Below, in pieces: positions 37,567 to 47,536 of a stretch of DNA of 64,000 nt (position 1 is the first letter of the stretch; each line of letters starts with the position of its first letter). Under the pieces are notes generated by a model. The model searched no databases and had not been told where the DNA came from. It saw only the letters and a program-made list of their open reading frames with translations. A program made the position numbers and the translations under genes. The DNA is taken from the NCBI RefSeq assembly GCF_001544695.2, contig NZ_FCOM02000005.1, positions 124,001 to 188,000 on the forward strand. Reading direction: 5' to 3'. Origin of the DNA: Caballeronia arvi. GTDB lineage: Bacteria; Pseudomonadota; Gammaproteobacteria; Burkholderiales; Burkholderiaceae.

Positions 37567-38105
37567 GTCGAACTCCTTGTACGTAAAAGATTGAGCCGGT
37601 GGAGTTTGCCAGCTTTCCCTTTCAGTCGCCCTGAAGCACGCGCGGCGTCGGGCACGCGGTTTGACGCGCGGAGCGATTATTAGAGCAGCAGATCTAAACA
37701 CGCGCTAAAAGAGCGTTAAAAAAGCAGCTTAATGATGCGGGCGGGCAGAGATTATCGGCGCGCGCTCATCGAACTTGAATGACGCCCAAACCTTTGCGCG
37801 CCGATGTCGCGGAAACCCGCATGTACAGGGCCTCTTCGCGCGAACGCCACCACAAACGGCGGCGTATCACAACTGGCGGTTAATCGGTAGTGACACCAGT
37901 ATCTTAAAAAACTTCCCTAAATTAATTTGACAACCCTACACTTGCGCGCAGTGCGGAAGGCGGCCGTCACAAACGACCTGCCGGAAGGACTTGCCAAGTG
38001 CATGACGATGCATCCGGCGTGGTCGTCCACGGGACTGAGCGATCGTGATGAAAGACGGGGCACAGGGCGATTACGTTGTTTTTGGGACCGAAACTGGAGA
38101 CTTAC
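37567..38105. promoter_or_regulatory. Divergent regulatory region of dlh and the LivK-type gene
   Basis: About 540 bp without a gene. It is AT-richer near 37690-37760 and 37890-37930 and contains a perfect -35 hexamer TTGACA at 37927-37932, though no good -10 follows at 17 bp. TGCAT...ATGCA near 38000 can form a small hairpin. The binding-protein gene therefore has a leader of up to about 150 nt. Confidence 0.4.
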
Positions 38106-39251
38106 ATGAACACCAAGCTTCACAAACTGTTGCCGATCAGCGCCGCAGCCGTGCTGTTCGCTACGTTGGCAACGTCCGCAGCAGCCGACCAAACGGTCAA
38201 GATCGGTCACGTCGCTCCGCTGACCGGCGGCATTGCTCACCTGGGCAAGGATAACGAAAACGGCGCGCGGCTCGCAGTCGAAGAGATCAACGCGAAGGGC
38301 CTCACGATCGGCGGCGAGAAGATCACGCTGGTGCTCGACCCGCAAGACGATGCAGCCGACCCGCGTACCGCTACGCAAGTCGCGCAGAAGCTCGTCGACG
38401 ACAAGGTCGTTGCGGTCGTCGGTCACCTGAACTCCGGCACGTCGATCCCGGCATCGAAGATCTACAGCGATGCGGGCATCGTGCAGATTTCGCCGTCGGC
38501 GACGAACCCGGCCTACACGCAGCAAGGCTTCAAGACGACGTACCGCGTCGTCGCGACCGATGCTCAGCAAGGCCCGGCACTCGCCAACTACGCCGCGAAG
38601 AATCTGAAGGTGAAGACGGTCGCCGTCGTCGATGACTCGACCGCTTACGGCCAGGGTCTCGCCAACGAGTTCGAAAAGACCGCCAAGTCGCTCGGCCTGA
38701 AGGTGATCTCGCACGACGCGACGAACGACAAGGCTGTCGACTTCCGCGCGATTCTGACGAAGATCAAGGGCGAAAACCCCGACGCCGTGATGTACGGCGG
38801 CATGGACGCGACCGGCGGCCCGTTCGCCAAGCAAGCCAAGCAGCTCGGCCTGCGCGCGAAGGTGCTGGCAGGCGACGGCGTCTGCACGGAAAAGCTGGCG
38901 GACCTCGCCGGCGATGCGACCGACAACATCGTGTGCTCGGAAGCGGGCATGGCGCTCGAGAAGATGGAAGGCGGCCAGGCTTTCGCGGCGAAGTTCCAGA
39001 AGCGCTTCGGCCAGCCGATCCAGATCTACGCGCCGTTCACGTATGACGCGGTGTACATCATCGTCGACGCGATGAAGCGTGCGAACTCGGTCGATCCGGC
39101 CAAGATCCTCGCCGCGATGCCGAACACGGACTACAAGGGCGTGATCGGCCAGACGAGCTTCGATTCGAAGGGCGATCTGAAGCACGGCGTGATCTCGCTG
39201 TACGACTACAAGAAGGGCAAGAAGACGCTGCTCGACGTCGTGAAGATGTAA
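38106..39251 (+). CDS. Branched-chain amino acid ABC transporter, substrate-binding protein (LivK-type)
   Basis: A 381-residue periplasmic binding protein of the leucine/isoleucine/valine family. A Sec signal peptide (MNTKLHKLLPISAAAVLFATLATSAAA) precedes DQTVKIGHVAPLTGGIAHLGKDNENGARLAVEEIN. AVVGHLNSGTSIPASKIYSDAGIVQISPSATNP is the ligand-binding motif region. ATG at 38106 follows CTGGAGAC. No permease or ATPase genes adjoin, so it serves transporter components encoded elsewhere. Confidence 0.92.
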   Translation: MNTKLHKLLPISAAAVLFATLATSAAADQTVKIGHVAPLTGGIAHLGKDNENGARLAVEEINAKGLTIGGEKITLVLDPQDDAADPRTATQVAQKLVDDKVVAVVGHLNSGTSIPASKIYSDAGIVQISPSATNPAYTQQGFKTTYRVVATDAQQGPALANYAAKNLKVKTVAVVDDSTAYGQGLANEFEKTAKSLGLKVISHDATNDKAVDFRAILTKIKGENPDAVMYGGMDATGGPFAKQAKQLGLRAKVLAGDGVCTEKLADLAGDATDNIVCSEAGMALEKMEGGQAFAAKFQKRFGQPIQIYAPFTYDAVYIIVDAMKRANSVDPAKILAAMPNTDYKGVIGQTSFDSKGDLKHGVISLYDYKKGKKTLLDVVKM

Positions 39252-39265
39252 TTTCCCGTGGTTCG

Positions 39266-39302
39266 AAAAAGCGCGCGGCGCCGAAAGGCCCGCGCGCTTT
39301 TT
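39266..39302. terminator. Bidirectional terminator between the LivK-type gene and an MFS gene
   Basis: AAAAAGCGCGCGG (39266-39278) and CCGCGCGCTTTTT (39290-39302) form a 13-bp stem with T runs on both strands, between two convergent genes. Confidence 0.85.
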
Positions 39303-39303
39303 T

Positions 39304-40587
39304 TTATATCTTCAGGCGCCTGAGAATGCGCGGCCCGATGACGGTGATGATCGCGCAGCACGCCGCGACGACGCACAGGCCGATCGGCAGATTGCTGATC
39401 TGCGCGACGCCGCCGATCAGCACGGGCCCGAACAGCAGACCGAAGTAGGCGAGGCCCGCGACCTGCGCGAGCCCTTCGGCCGCGGTCACGCCTTCGACGC
39501 GCGCCGCCGCCGCGAACAGCACCGGCATCATGTTCGCGAGACCCAAGCCCATCAGCGTGAAGCCTGTCATCGTGACGATGGCGTTGGGCAGGACGAGCGC
39601 CATCACCATGCCGATGAACGCGAGTCCCGCGCTGCCGAAAATCAGTTGCGGCGCGCCGAAACGTGCGCGAACCGCGTCGCCGCCGAAGCGCCCGGCGGCC
39701 ATGCCGCCCGAGAATGCGGCGTAGGCCGCGCTCGACACCGAAGGCGTCGCTTCGACGACATCGCGCATATACACGGTGGCCCAGTCGTACATCGCGCCTT
39801 CCGCGATCAGCGCGACCAGCGCGAGTCCGCCGAGCGCCCACAGCGCGCCCGAGCGCCAGCGGTTCGACGACGACGCCTTCGCGTGCTCGTCGTGATGCGG
39901 CACATGCGGCAGCACCGCGCGCATCGACACGAGCAGGACCAGCAGGCTCACGCCCGACGCGAGCGCGAGATGGGCGGCGGGCGCAAGCCCGTGCGCGAGC
40001 AGCGCGCCGCCCGCGGCCGCGCCCGCCATGCCGCCGATGCTGAACATGCCGTGCAGAGACGACATGATCGGCCGGGCCAGTGCCTGTTCGACGGCGCTCG
40101 CTTCGGCGTTCATCGCGACGTCGAGCGTCGCCATGCCGAAGCCGAATATCGCGAGCACGACGAGCAGCATCCAGTAATGAGGCGTCACGAGGATCAGCGA
40201 GCCGCACAACATCATCGTGATGCCGCCCGCCATGCATGCGGTGCGCGTGCCGGCGCGGGCGATCCACGAACCGGTGGTCAGCATCGCGAAGATGGAGCCG
40301 CCCGCGACCGCGAGCAGCGCAAAGGACAGCATGCCTGGGCTCAACGCGAACTTGTCGCGCACGGTTGGCACGTGCACGCCCCACGACGCGTACATCATGC
40401 CCGCGATGAAGAACACGGCCATCGTCGCGTAGCGGGCGCGGGCGCGCGTGGCAGGGGGAAGGCTGCGATGCAGCGCGAGCGTCGGATTGGATTCGCAGGC
40501 AGCGGAGGCGGTGGTCGAGTCGGACACGGAAGAAACCGTCGTTGGAAAGATTGCGTGAAAAACAAGGGAAGCCGTCGATGATGCCAT
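39304..40587 (-). CDS. MFS transporter, fucose-permease-like group
   Basis: A 427-residue transporter with about 12 helices after an N-terminal tail of some 50 residues. YATMAVFFIAGMMYASWGVHVPTVRDKFALSPGMLSFALLAVAGGSIFAM and the ATLDVAMNAEASAVE segment are typical of the YbjJ/inner-membrane sugar-permease-like MFS clade. ATG starts at 40587 and also at 40419 (MAVFFIAG) are possible; the 40587 start adds a low-complexity tail. Substrate unknown. Confidence 0.82.
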   Translation of the reverse strand: MASSTASLVFHAIFPTTVSSVSDSTTASAACESNPTLALHRSLPPATRARARYATMAVFFIAGMMYASWGVHVPTVRDKFALSPGMLSFALLAVAGGSIFAMLTTGSWIARAGTRTACMAGGITMMLCGSLILVTPHYWMLLVVLAIFGFGMATLDVAMNAEASAVEQALARPIMSSLHGMFSIGGMAGAAAGGALLAHGLAPAAHLALASGVSLLVLLVSMRAVLPHVPHHDEHAKASSSNRWRSGALWALGGLALVALIAEGAMYDWATVYMRDVVEATPSVSSAAYAAFSGGMAAGRFGGDAVRARFGAPQLIFGSAGLAFIGMVMALVLPNAIVTMTGFTLMGLGLANMMPVLFAAAARVEGVTAAEGLAQVAGLAYFGLLFGPVLIGGVAQISNLPIGLCVVAACCAIITVIGPRILRRLKI

Positions 40588-40685
40588 CGGACGCGAAGGC
40601 TTTCGATTCTATCGAACGGCCAGGAGACACGCTCGCGCGCGCTGCATTAACATCGTCCGACGATTGACGACCGCACGAGGCCTGG

Positions 40686-41367
40686 ATGAAGATTTCGTCG
40701 CAAGCGCCGCTTCATTTGCTGCATCGCGTGTCCGAGGGGACGCTCGCCACGCACTGAGCCGCAGGGCTTTCCGTACCCGACGGCGCTGCCGTTCGCGCCC
40801 ACGGCACGCCACGTGCCGATGCTGCTCATCAGCCGTCTTGCCGAACACACGCGCAATCTTCACGCGGATGCGCGCGCCGGCTTTCTGGTCGCGCATGCAG
40901 CGGATGGCGGCGTGCTGGAAGGGCAGCGTCTGACATTGCTCGGCAGCTTTGCGCCTGCCGCGCCGGAGGAGAGCGGCGAACTCGCGCGCCGCTATTTGCG
41001 CTATCACCCCGACGCGGAGCGCTATCTGCAACTCGGCGACTTCTCTTTCTGGGTGATGTCGGTTGAGCGCATGCGCTATATCGGCGGATTCGGCGCAATG
41101 GGCTGGCTGGCCGGTGATGAAGTCGATTCGCTGGAGCCGCTTTCGGCGGCGGAGGAAACTTCGCTTTGCGCAGAATTCGACGCTAATCCGGCGCGTCCAG
41201 CGGTTCTTCGATTATTGGGGATAGACCGATATGGCTGCGATTTGCTGCTTGCGGAGGCGCGCAATCGTTTTACATTCGATTACCCCAAAAGGACGAGCGG
41301 GGAATTGAACGCTGCGCTTATCGACCTTATCGAGCGTCAAAAGGGCCGTGCAGGCGCAATGAATTAA
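40686..41367 (+). pseudogene. HugZ-like FMN-binding (PNPOx-fold) protein gene, frameshifted
   Basis: The gene starts at the ATG at 40686 with GAGG upstream and reads MKISSQAPLHLLHRVSEGTLATH before a TGA at 40755. In the next frame the expected continuation, EPQGFPYPTALPFAPTARHVPMLLISRLAEHTRN, begins immediately. A missing 2 bp or an extra base at 40755-40757 therefore breaks it. The rest (to 41367) is intact through a HugZ-type C-terminal domain (GDFSFWVMSVERMRYIGGFGAMGWL). An internal start could still make a truncated 184-residue product, but the N-terminal strands would be lost. Sequencing error is the alternative. Confidence 0.75.
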
Positions 41368-41715
41368 GCGTCGCAGCGGAATCAGCCCCATCCTGCCGCT
41401 GCCAGGAATGGATCGGCAACGAAGCTGTCATTCCATGACATGTTCCGACGCACGTTATTACCGGCGTTTCATCCGGTGCCATAAGCCTGCGCAAGGATGT
41501 GCGCATTGCTACCTTTTACAGCTCCGCACCGGCTCCTCCAAACTTCGCATTTTTCGGCAATTGTTACGAAGAAAGACACGAAAGTTTATTGGATGGCGAT
41601 TTGCGCATGCAGCGATAATACGAACTGTGTTAATCTGCGTGCCAGTCCGAGGCTATACTGATATTTGAAAGCGAGCACACGATTCGCAAGTCAGCACACC
41701 ACTTAGGGAATTGCC
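41368..41715 (+). promoter_or_regulatory. Upstream region of the hns paralogue
   Basis: About 350 bp of lower-GC DNA with no credible gene. It includes short A/T-rich tracts (41560-41680) suitable for H-NS autoregulation and the promoter. No defined operator was recognised. Confidence 0.35.
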
Positions 41716-42021
41716 ATGCCTTCATACAAGGAACTCCTCGCACAGCGCGAGTCTCTCGAACGTCAGATTGAAGAAGCGAAGTCGCGCGAATACGCCGAAG
41801 TGCTTAATGAGATCAAGCAGAAAATGGCGGATTATGGCATCACGCTTCAGGAACTGGCTGGCGGCCGGGGCGCAAAAGGCGTGAAGGTCGCACGCAGCAG
41901 CCGTGCAGGCGTAGCGCCGAAATACCGCGACCCGGAAAGCGGCAGCACCTGGTCCGGCCGCGGCAAGCCGCCGAAGTGGATTGCGGGGCAAGAGCGCGAC
42001 AACTTCCTGATCAGCAAGTAA
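41716..42021 (+). CDS. H-NS family nucleoid-associated protein
   Basis: A 101-residue xenogeneic-silencing type DNA-binding protein. It has an N-terminal coiled coil for oligomerisation (SYKELLAQRESLERQIEEAKSREYAEVLNEIKQKMADYGIT) and the C-terminal AT-hook-like DNA-binding domain KYRDPESGSTWSGRGKPPKWIAG, the Burkholderiales H-NS/BpH3 signature. Start at 41716; a perfect terminator follows, so it is monocistronic. Confidence 0.94.
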   Translation: MPSYKELLAQRESLERQIEEAKSREYAEVLNEIKQKMADYGITLQELAGGRGAKGVKVARSSRAGVAPKYRDPESGSTWSGRGKPPKWIAGQERDNFLISK

Positions 42022-42043
42022 GTTTTGGATTGCATCATGTTTT

Positions 42044-42073
42044 AAAAGGCCGCGTTGCGTAACGCGGCCTTTT
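42044..42073 (+). terminator. Terminator of the hns paralogue
   Basis: A perfect 13-bp stem, AAAAGGCCGCGTT (42044-42056) and AACGCGGCCTTTT (42061-42073), with a GCGT loop. Confidence 0.85.
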
Positions 42074-42190
42074 CGTTTTGGCAGAGGAATTTTCCGATCC
42101 GCAGCCGCGCAGATAACGGCACTGAACCCCTAAAGCGCTGCGGCATACCGGCTGATAAAATTCAGACACATACGGCTCGGGATAAATTAC

Positions 42191-43378
42191 ATGCCGCTTT
42201 CGACTACACGCACATCGGAAAAACAGGATGTGGCGCGTCGAACCACCTGGACGAGCATTGCGCTCAATAGCGGGCTCGCCACTGCGCAGCTCGTCGTAGG
42301 CTTTGTCGCGCATTCCCAAGCTTTGCTTGCAGACGGCGTTCATTCGCTGGCGGACATCGTGTCCGATTTTATCGTTCTCATTGCCAATCGACAGGCATCT
42401 GCCAAGCCCGACCTCGACCATAACTACGGACATAACCGTTATGAAACGGTCGCGTCCTTATTCCTCGGCGGATTGCTGATTGCGGTCGGGGTCGGAATGT
42501 TATGGCGCGGCGGTACCCGCATCGTCAACCTTCAGGATATTCCGCCGGTAAAGGCGGGCGCGCTTGCGGTTGCGATAATCGTGCTCATTTCGAAGGAAGC
42601 GCTTTTTCGCTATATGCTGCGCGCCGCCGAACGCATTCGCTCCGCTTTGCTGATCGCAAACGCATGGCATGCACGTTCGGACGCGGCTTCTTCTCTCGTC
42701 GTCGCGTTGGGGATTATCGGGAGTCTGGCAGGATTTCGAATTCTGGACCCGATCGCGGCCGCGGTTGTCGGGTTTTTGATCGGTAAAATGGGATGGACGT
42801 TCGCGTGGGACGCGTTACAAGACCTTTCCGACCGAGCCCTCGACCAAACGACGGCGGATGATTTGCGCGCGATTTTGTCTAGAACACCCGGCGTGCGCGA
42901 AGTCCACGAATTCCGTACCCGAAAAATGGGAGATCTGGCGATCGTCGACGCGCATGTTCTCGTCGATTCGCTCATTTCGGTTTCCGAGGGGCATTACATT
43001 GCCGAATCGGCGCGTGCGAACCTGCTGGCCGATTCTCGCGTCATCGACGCGCTCATTCATGTCGATCCGGAGAGCGACGCGCTGAATCCGCAGCCGGGCA
43101 ATTTCCCGCAGCGTTCGACTGTGAGCGATGCCGTGTGCGCCGCATTCGCACAGCAAGGGTTGCCGGTCGTGTCGTTGAATCTGCATTACCTCGGCAGCGG
43201 CTTTAGCGTCGACGTCATGTTGCCGGCATCGAGCGCAGGAGATACGACCGCCCGACTGAGCGCGATCGACTTCGACGCGCTCAGGCGCCAGATCGGCGCA
43301 CGCGAGCTTCACGTGGCGCAGGCGCTCGGCCTTGAGTCGGCCGCGACGCCCAAACGCGCAATCGATCTGCCGCGCTGA
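42191..43378 (+). CDS. Cation diffusion facilitator (CDF) transporter
   Basis: A 395-residue proton-coupled divalent cation exporter in the cytoplasmic membrane. The metal sites are recognisable: LLADGVHSLADIVSD in TM2 and AWHARSDAASSLVVAL in TM5, and DHNYGHNRYET is the typical loop after TM2. The C-terminal cytoplasmic domain carries VREVHEFRTRKMGDLAIVDAHVLVD. About 150 residues follow the usual minimal length, including a second degenerate repeat of that domain. Zn, Fe or Mn is possible. Confidence 0.9.
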   Translation: MPLSTTRTSEKQDVARRTTWTSIALNSGLATAQLVVGFVAHSQALLADGVHSLADIVSDFIVLIANRQASAKPDLDHNYGHNRYETVASLFLGGLLIAVGVGMLWRGGTRIVNLQDIPPVKAGALAVAIIVLISKEALFRYMLRAAERIRSALLIANAWHARSDAASSLVVALGIIGSLAGFRILDPIAAAVVGFLIGKMGWTFAWDALQDLSDRALDQTTADDLRAILSRTPGVREVHEFRTRKMGDLAIVDAHVLVDSLISVSEGHYIAESARANLLADSRVIDALIHVDPESDALNPQPGNFPQRSTVSDAVCAAFAQQGLPVVSLNLHYLGSGFSVDVMLPASSAGDTTARLSAIDFDALRRQIGARELHVAQALGLESAATPKRAIDLPR

Positions 43379-43387
43379 AGGTTTCCG

Positions 43388-43846
43388 TCAGAGCGGCAAC
43401 TGCGTGTCGAATTTGATTTCGCGAAGCACGACGCTCGTTCGCACCTGCGCGACCGCGGGGATCTTGAAAATGCGATCGTGCAGGAATGCGTCGTACGCCT
43501 TGATATCCGGCGCGACGATCTTCAGGATGTAATCGGATTCGCCGGTCGTGCTGTAGCACTCGGTGACTTCCGGGCACGTGGCGATTTCGCGTTCGAACTG
43601 CTCGACGCCGCCTTCCGTGTGCCGTGTCAGATGGATGTGCGCAAGTGCGCAGACGTGAAGACCGAGCTTTTCGCGGTCGAGCAGCGCGGTGTAGCGCTGA
43701 ATGACGCCCGACTGCTCCATGTCCTTGATGCGCCGCCAGCACGGCGTACTCGACAGGCCGACCTGGTCGGAGATTTCCTGAACGGAGCGGCGCGCGTCCA
43801 GTTGCAGAAGACGCAGGATTTTTTGTGAGAATGTATCGAGAGTCAA
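43388..43846 (-). CDS. Lrp/AsnC-family transcriptional regulator
   Basis: A 152-residue regulator with an N-terminal HTH (DTFSQKILRLLQLDARRSVQEISDQVGLSSTPCWRRIKDMEQSGVIQRY) and a C-terminal RAM ligand-binding domain (EVTECYSTTGESDYILKIVAPDIKAYDAFL). Convergent with the CDF gene, 9 bp apart. The regulated amino acid gene is not evident nearby. Confidence 0.93.
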   Translation of the reverse strand: MTLDTFSQKILRLLQLDARRSVQEISDQVGLSSTPCWRRIKDMEQSGVIQRYTALLDREKLGLHVCALAHIHLTRHTEGGVEQFEREIATCPEVTECYSTTGESDYILKIVAPDIKAYDAFLHDRIFKIPAVAQVRTSVVLREIKFDTQLPL

Positions 43847-43950
43847 CTGCGCCTCCGTTCGGTCGCGATTTGACTCTAATGGTAGAGGCGTCAGAAAAGA
43901 AACGCAATGTAAAACGCCTGCACTGAGGGAGTTTCCCTAACTCGCTGGCT

Positions 43951-44589
43951 TCAGAGCGCGGTTTTACCTTCAGCGTCGTCGTTCGGTTCTTCCGGTGACC
44001 GCGCCAACGCCGCCTGCGATGCCCGTAGCTCCGCAAGCATGTTGCAAAAGAGCGCGCCTTGCTCGATGGCGTCGTCGAGTGCGACGTGCGTGTGCGGCAG
44101 TTCGTCGAACCAATGCTTGGGCAAACGCGGCTTGATCGCCTTTCGATAGGGCAGGCCGGTCATCGCGAAGGCGAGCGTCTTGATATCGAGCGCCGACCAC
44201 GAGAACGGGCAGCGTTCGGCGAAACGCATCATGTACCAGAACATATAGGTGAAGTCGAAACCCGCCGGATAAGCGACGAACACCGGCTTTCCGGGCAATG
44301 CCTCTACCCATTCGACATAGGCTGGCAGCGCGATCTCCGGCTTCTGCAATTCCTTGCGGCACGCGGCCCACGCGTCGGGCTGCGTTTTCCACCACGCGGC
44401 CTGCACCGGATGTGGCGCCGCGCCTTCGAGCGTTTCGAGATTCGCGGAGAACGTGCCGATGAGCTGCTTGTCGGCCGTGTAGGCTGCCGAGGCAAAGCTC
44501 AGCATCGAATGCGGGCCGGGAATCGGGCCATCGGCTTCGACGTCCGTGCTGACGTAGATTTCGGGAACCGCGGACGCATTGGCGTTCAT
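43951..44589 (-). CDS. 3'-5' exonuclease, DEDDh superfamily
   Basis: A 212-residue exonuclease-like protein. The DEDD residues are visible as [15 protein letters not shown] (DxE), [16 protein letters not shown] (second Asp) and [15 protein letters not shown] (His and last Asp). RNase T/exonuclease-like families share this fold. Specific substrate unknown. Its start overlaps the stop codon of the MBL hydrolase gene by four bases, so the two are coupled. Confidence 0.8.
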   Translation of the reverse strand: MNANASAVPEIYVSTDVEADGPIPGPHSMLSFASAAYTADKQLIGTFSANLETLEGAAPHPVQAAWWKTQPDAWAACRKELQKPEIALPAYVEWVEALPGKPVFVAYPAGFDFTYMFWYMMRFAERCPFSWSALDIKTLAFAMTGLPYRKAIKPRLPKHWFDELPHTHVALDDAIEQGALFCNMLAELRASQAALARSPEEPNDDAEGKTAL

Positions 44590-45230
44590 GCGGCCACTCC
44601 GTCGCGCACGAAGGGATTGCTTTGCCGCTCTTCGCCGAATGTCGACGTCGGGCCGTGACCGGGAACGAACCTGACGTCGTCGCCGAGCGGCCAGAGCTTT
44701 TCGCGGATCGAGCGGATGAGTTCGCCGTGATTGCCGCGCGGAAAATCGGTGCGACCGATGGAGCCGGCGAACAGCACGTCGCCGACGAATGCGAGCCTGT
44801 GTTCGCGGCTGAAGAATACGACATGGCCCGGGGTGTGGCCGGGGCAGAAATAGACTTCCAGCGACTCATCGCCGAATTTCACGGTATCGCCATCAATGAG
44901 CCAACGCTCGGGCGTAAATGCCTCCGCGTTCGAAAATCCGAAGCGCTGCGTCTGAGTGGGCATCTGGTCGATCCAGAACGCGTCCTCGCGATGCGGTCCC
45001 TCTATTTGTATGCCGTAATGGTCCGCGAGCGCCTTCGCACCGCCGCAGTGATCAAGATGGCCATGTGTCAGAAGAATTTTGTCGACGGTCACGTCATGAC
45101 GCTCGACTTCCGCGATGATCCGGTCGATGTCGCCGCCCGGGTCCACGACGGCGGCGCGCTTCGTCGTCTCGCAGATGACGATGGAACAGTTCTGCTGAAA
45201 GGGCGTCACGGGAACGAGAATGACTTTCAT
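44586..45230 (-). CDS. MBL-fold hydrolase, glyoxalase II-like (YcbL)
   Basis: A 214-residue metallo-beta-lactamase-fold protein. The metal motif is [20 protein letters not shown]; further ligands are in [14 protein letters not shown] and [20 protein letters not shown]. Length and motifs match YcbL-type glyoxalase II enzymes that hydrolyse glutathione thioesters. First gene of the two-gene unit with the exonuclease. Confidence 0.9.
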   Translation of the reverse strand: MKVILVPVTPFQQNCSIVICETTKRAAVVDPGGDIDRIIAEVERHDVTVDKILLTHGHLDHCGGAKALADHYGIQIEGPHREDAFWIDQMPTQTQRFGFSNAEAFTPERWLIDGDTVKFGDESLEVYFCPGHTPGHVVFFSREHRLAFVGDVLFAGSIGRTDFPRGNHGELIRSIREKLWPLGDDVRFVPGHGPTSTFGEERQSNPFVRDGVAA

Positions 45231-45895
45231 ATGACTGTCGGCGGTACAAGCGGGGCTGTAAAAACGTTCATTGTACCGGTGCGACGAAAGACGCGACGCC
45301 TGCCGGAACGCGGCTCAAAAGCGGCCGAAAAGCGGCAATTCTTACGGCCATAGCGAAAATCAATGACGGTTTACGCAGTCCGGCGGGTCAAACCACCGTT
45401 TTTTTGTATAATGGCACCACTTGTGCATGGAGCTAACCATGCCGTCAATAGGCGACTGATGAAACGCTAGTGCGTTTTTACAATCGCCGTCAGTACGCTG
45501 TTGGGGGCCAAAAGCCTCGCAATTGCAACTCAAGCACCATCAGTAGGTGCACACGTCTTGTCCGGCCAGACGCCGCGCGTCTGTCAGATGGCCTTAGCTG
45601 CCGTCACGCCGGATGGGGCCTACGCCGCCGTTCCTGCGCTCACAGAGATTTTTCCAGCGCACGAACGTGATGCCACGTTCGATGGCGGCATGTGGGGTCT
45701 GGTCAGGCTGCCGGGGACAGGTTGCGCCAGACGTGAACAATAACCGGGCGTTTGCGGCACGAGTACGCCGCATCCGAGCAGAGTTCGCCGTTCGCTTGAC
45801 CGAGCGGCGTATTGCTTTGCGCGGAAAGCCTCGAGCAGCCTTGCGCGCGCCGATCTGGTGCGGCGCGGCCGCTCTTTTATCGTTGAAACACGTCT
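45231..45895 (+). promoter_or_regulatory. Long structured region upstream of rlpA, possible ncRNA
   Basis: A 665-bp stretch without a recognised gene. A TATAAT at 45407-45412 would start transcription near 45418, about 480 nt before rlpA. Downstream are several hairpins: GCATGG/CCATGC near 45425, ACGC/GCGT followed by five T near 45462-45480, GCACC/GGTGC near 45534-45552, and CAGACG/CGTCTG near 45566-45585. An 80-codon TTG frame at 45501-45743 overlaps them but has no ribosome-binding site. The density of stems suggests a structured RNA. Confidence 0.45.
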
Positions 45896-46501
45896 ATGAA
45901 AGCTCGATTTATTCGACATGTCGGGAGCCTGCTAGCAGTTGGCGTGCTGGCGGGTTGCGCCGCGCCGGGTTCGGGCGATGTCGCATCCAATCCTCAGACT
46001 ACCAACTCCCTCAGCACGGCAGGTGCCCGCTCGACGGCCCCGCTCGCCTTCGATTCGCACCTGTCCTCGCTTCCCGCAGACAAGCCGAGCCAGGCGCAGT
46101 CGCTCTCGAACGCCGAGCCGATCACATCCGGTCCGGATGCCGGCAACTTCGAACAGAAGGGCAAGGCGTCGTGGTACGGCCGCATGTTCCACGGCCGCAA
46201 GACCGCGAGCGGTGAGAAGTTCAACATGAACGCGATGACCGCGGCGCACCGCACGCTGCCGCTGGCGTCGTGGGTACGCGTGACGAACGAGGCCAACCAC
46301 AAGACGGTCGTCGTGAAGATCAACGACCGCGGTCCTTATGTGCACGGGCGCGTGATCGACTTGTCGTACGCTGCGGCGGCCGTGCTCGGCATGCGCGGCG
46401 CTGGCACGCAGAAGGTGAAGATCGAAGGCCTCACTCAGCAAGAGGCGCGTGCGGCGCGTGCAGAGCAGGCCCAGGCGCTCGCCGACGACAGCGTGAACTG
46501 A
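45896..46501 (+). CDS. rlpA: RlpA-family septal ring lytic transglycosylase
   Basis: A 201-residue outer-membrane-type lipoprotein: signal peptide and lipobox in MKARFIRHVGSLLAVGVLAGCAAPG, a Ser/Thr-rich linker, then the double-psi beta-barrel domain (FEQKGKASWYGRMFHGRKTASGEKFN, VKINDRGPYVHGRVIDLSYAAA) with the catalytic Asp in NDRGP. The C-terminal SPOR domain found in many RlpA proteins is absent. No strong ribosome-binding site precedes the ATG. Confidence 0.88.
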   Translation: MKARFIRHVGSLLAVGVLAGCAAPGSGDVASNPQTTNSLSTAGARSTAPLAFDSHLSSLPADKPSQAQSLSNAEPITSGPDAGNFEQKGKASWYGRMFHGRKTASGEKFNMNAMTAAHRTLPLASWVRVTNEANHKTVVVKINDRGPYVHGRVIDLSYAAAAVLGMRGAGTQKVKIEGLTQQEARAARAEQAQALADDSVN

Positions 46502-46528
46502 ACCCCGCATCACGCAGCAGTTCCAATG

Positions 46529-46555
46529 ACGGGCCGTCTCGCGACGGCCCGTTTT
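46529..46555 (+). terminator. Terminator of rlpA
   Basis: ACGGGCCGTC (46529-46538), loop TCGC, GACGGCCCGT (46543-46552) followed by TTT. It lies between rlpA and the convergent rsmI stop codon. Confidence 0.75.
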
Positions 46556-47446
46556 CTATTCTTCTTCCGACTCGTCGCGTTTCGCGAGCTTCAGCGCGCG
46601 TTCATAAAGCGCGTTGCGCGATGCGCCCGTCAATGTGGCGGCGATGCGCGCCGCGCTCTTCACCGACAGCTCCTCCAGTAGCGTCGCCAGCAGCGCATCG
46701 TGTGCGTCGTCGGCGTCCTGCGCCTCGGGCGCGCCTTCGACCACTAGAACGAATTCCCCGCGCTGACGATTCGCATCGGCTTCGAGCCACGCTGGCCCTT
46801 CGGCCAGGGTGCAGCGGTGCAGGCTCTCATGTAACTTCGTCAATTCGCGTGCGATCAGCAGTTGCCGTTCGCCGCCGAACGCCTCGGCGAGCGCGCGCGT
46901 CGTCTCGACGATACGATGCGGCGCCTCGTAGAACACCAGCGCCATCGGATGATTCACGAGCGAGCGCAGTTGCGTGGCGCGCTGCTTCGATTTGGACGGC
47001 AGAAAGCCGACGAACGAGAAGCCGCCGACCCACGCGCCCGCAGCGCTCAGTGCAGTGACGAGCGCGCTTGCGCCCGGCAGCGGAACGACGGGCAAGCCCG
47101 CGTCGCGCACGGCATCGACGAGACGCGCGCCGGGATCGGAGATGCCGGGCGTGCCCGCATCGGACACGCAGGCGATGCGCTCGCCGTTCTTCAAATGCCC
47201 GATCACGCGTTCGGCCGCGCTGCGTTCGTTGTGCTCGTGCACGGCGATCCACGGCTTCGAGATGCCATAGCGAGCGAGCAGCTGCGCCGTGTTGCGGGTG
47301 TCCTCGGCGGCGATGCGATCGACGAGCCCGAGCACATGCAGCGCGCGCACGGTGATGTCGGCCGCGTTGCCGATCGGCGTCGCGACGACATAGAGCGCGC
47401 CCGTCGGATAGTGCTGCCCGGTGGCGAGGTCGGAGATCTGAAGCAT
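46556..47446 (-). CDS. rsmI: 16S rRNA (cytidine-2'-O)-methyltransferase
   Basis: Methylates the ribose of C1402 in 16S rRNA. The 296-residue protein shows the tetrapyrrole-methylase-fold signatures [54 protein letters not shown] and [18 protein letters not shown] at 47446 ([10 protein letters not shown]); the longer frame upstream overlaps the divergent yraN and is not coding. Confidence 0.95.
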   Translation of the reverse strand: MLQISDLATGQHYPTGALYVVATPIGNAADITVRALHVLGLVDRIAAEDTRNTAQLLARYGISKPWIAVHEHNERSAAERVIGHLKNGERIACVSDAGTPGISDPGARLVDAVRDAGLPVVPLPGASALVTALSAAGAWVGGFSFVGFLPSKSKQRATQLRSLVNHPMALVFYEAPHRIVETTRALAEAFGGERQLLIARELTKLHESLHRCTLAEGPAWLEADANRQRGEFVLVVEGAPEAQDADDAHDALLATLLEELSVKSAARIAATLTGASRNALYERALKLAKRDESEEE

Positions 47447-47536
47447 GAGCGCGACGTGGAAGGAAAGGTCGTCATTTTGCCACGCGCCTGCCGCGTGCAA
47501 TTGCGGCCCCACGTCGACAACTTTTATGGAGGCGCC

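Noticed and set aside
45501..45743. 80-codon TTG frame upstream of rlpA
   Set aside because: No ribosome-binding site, unknown sequence, overlaps hairpins; kept only as a note in the intergenic entry.
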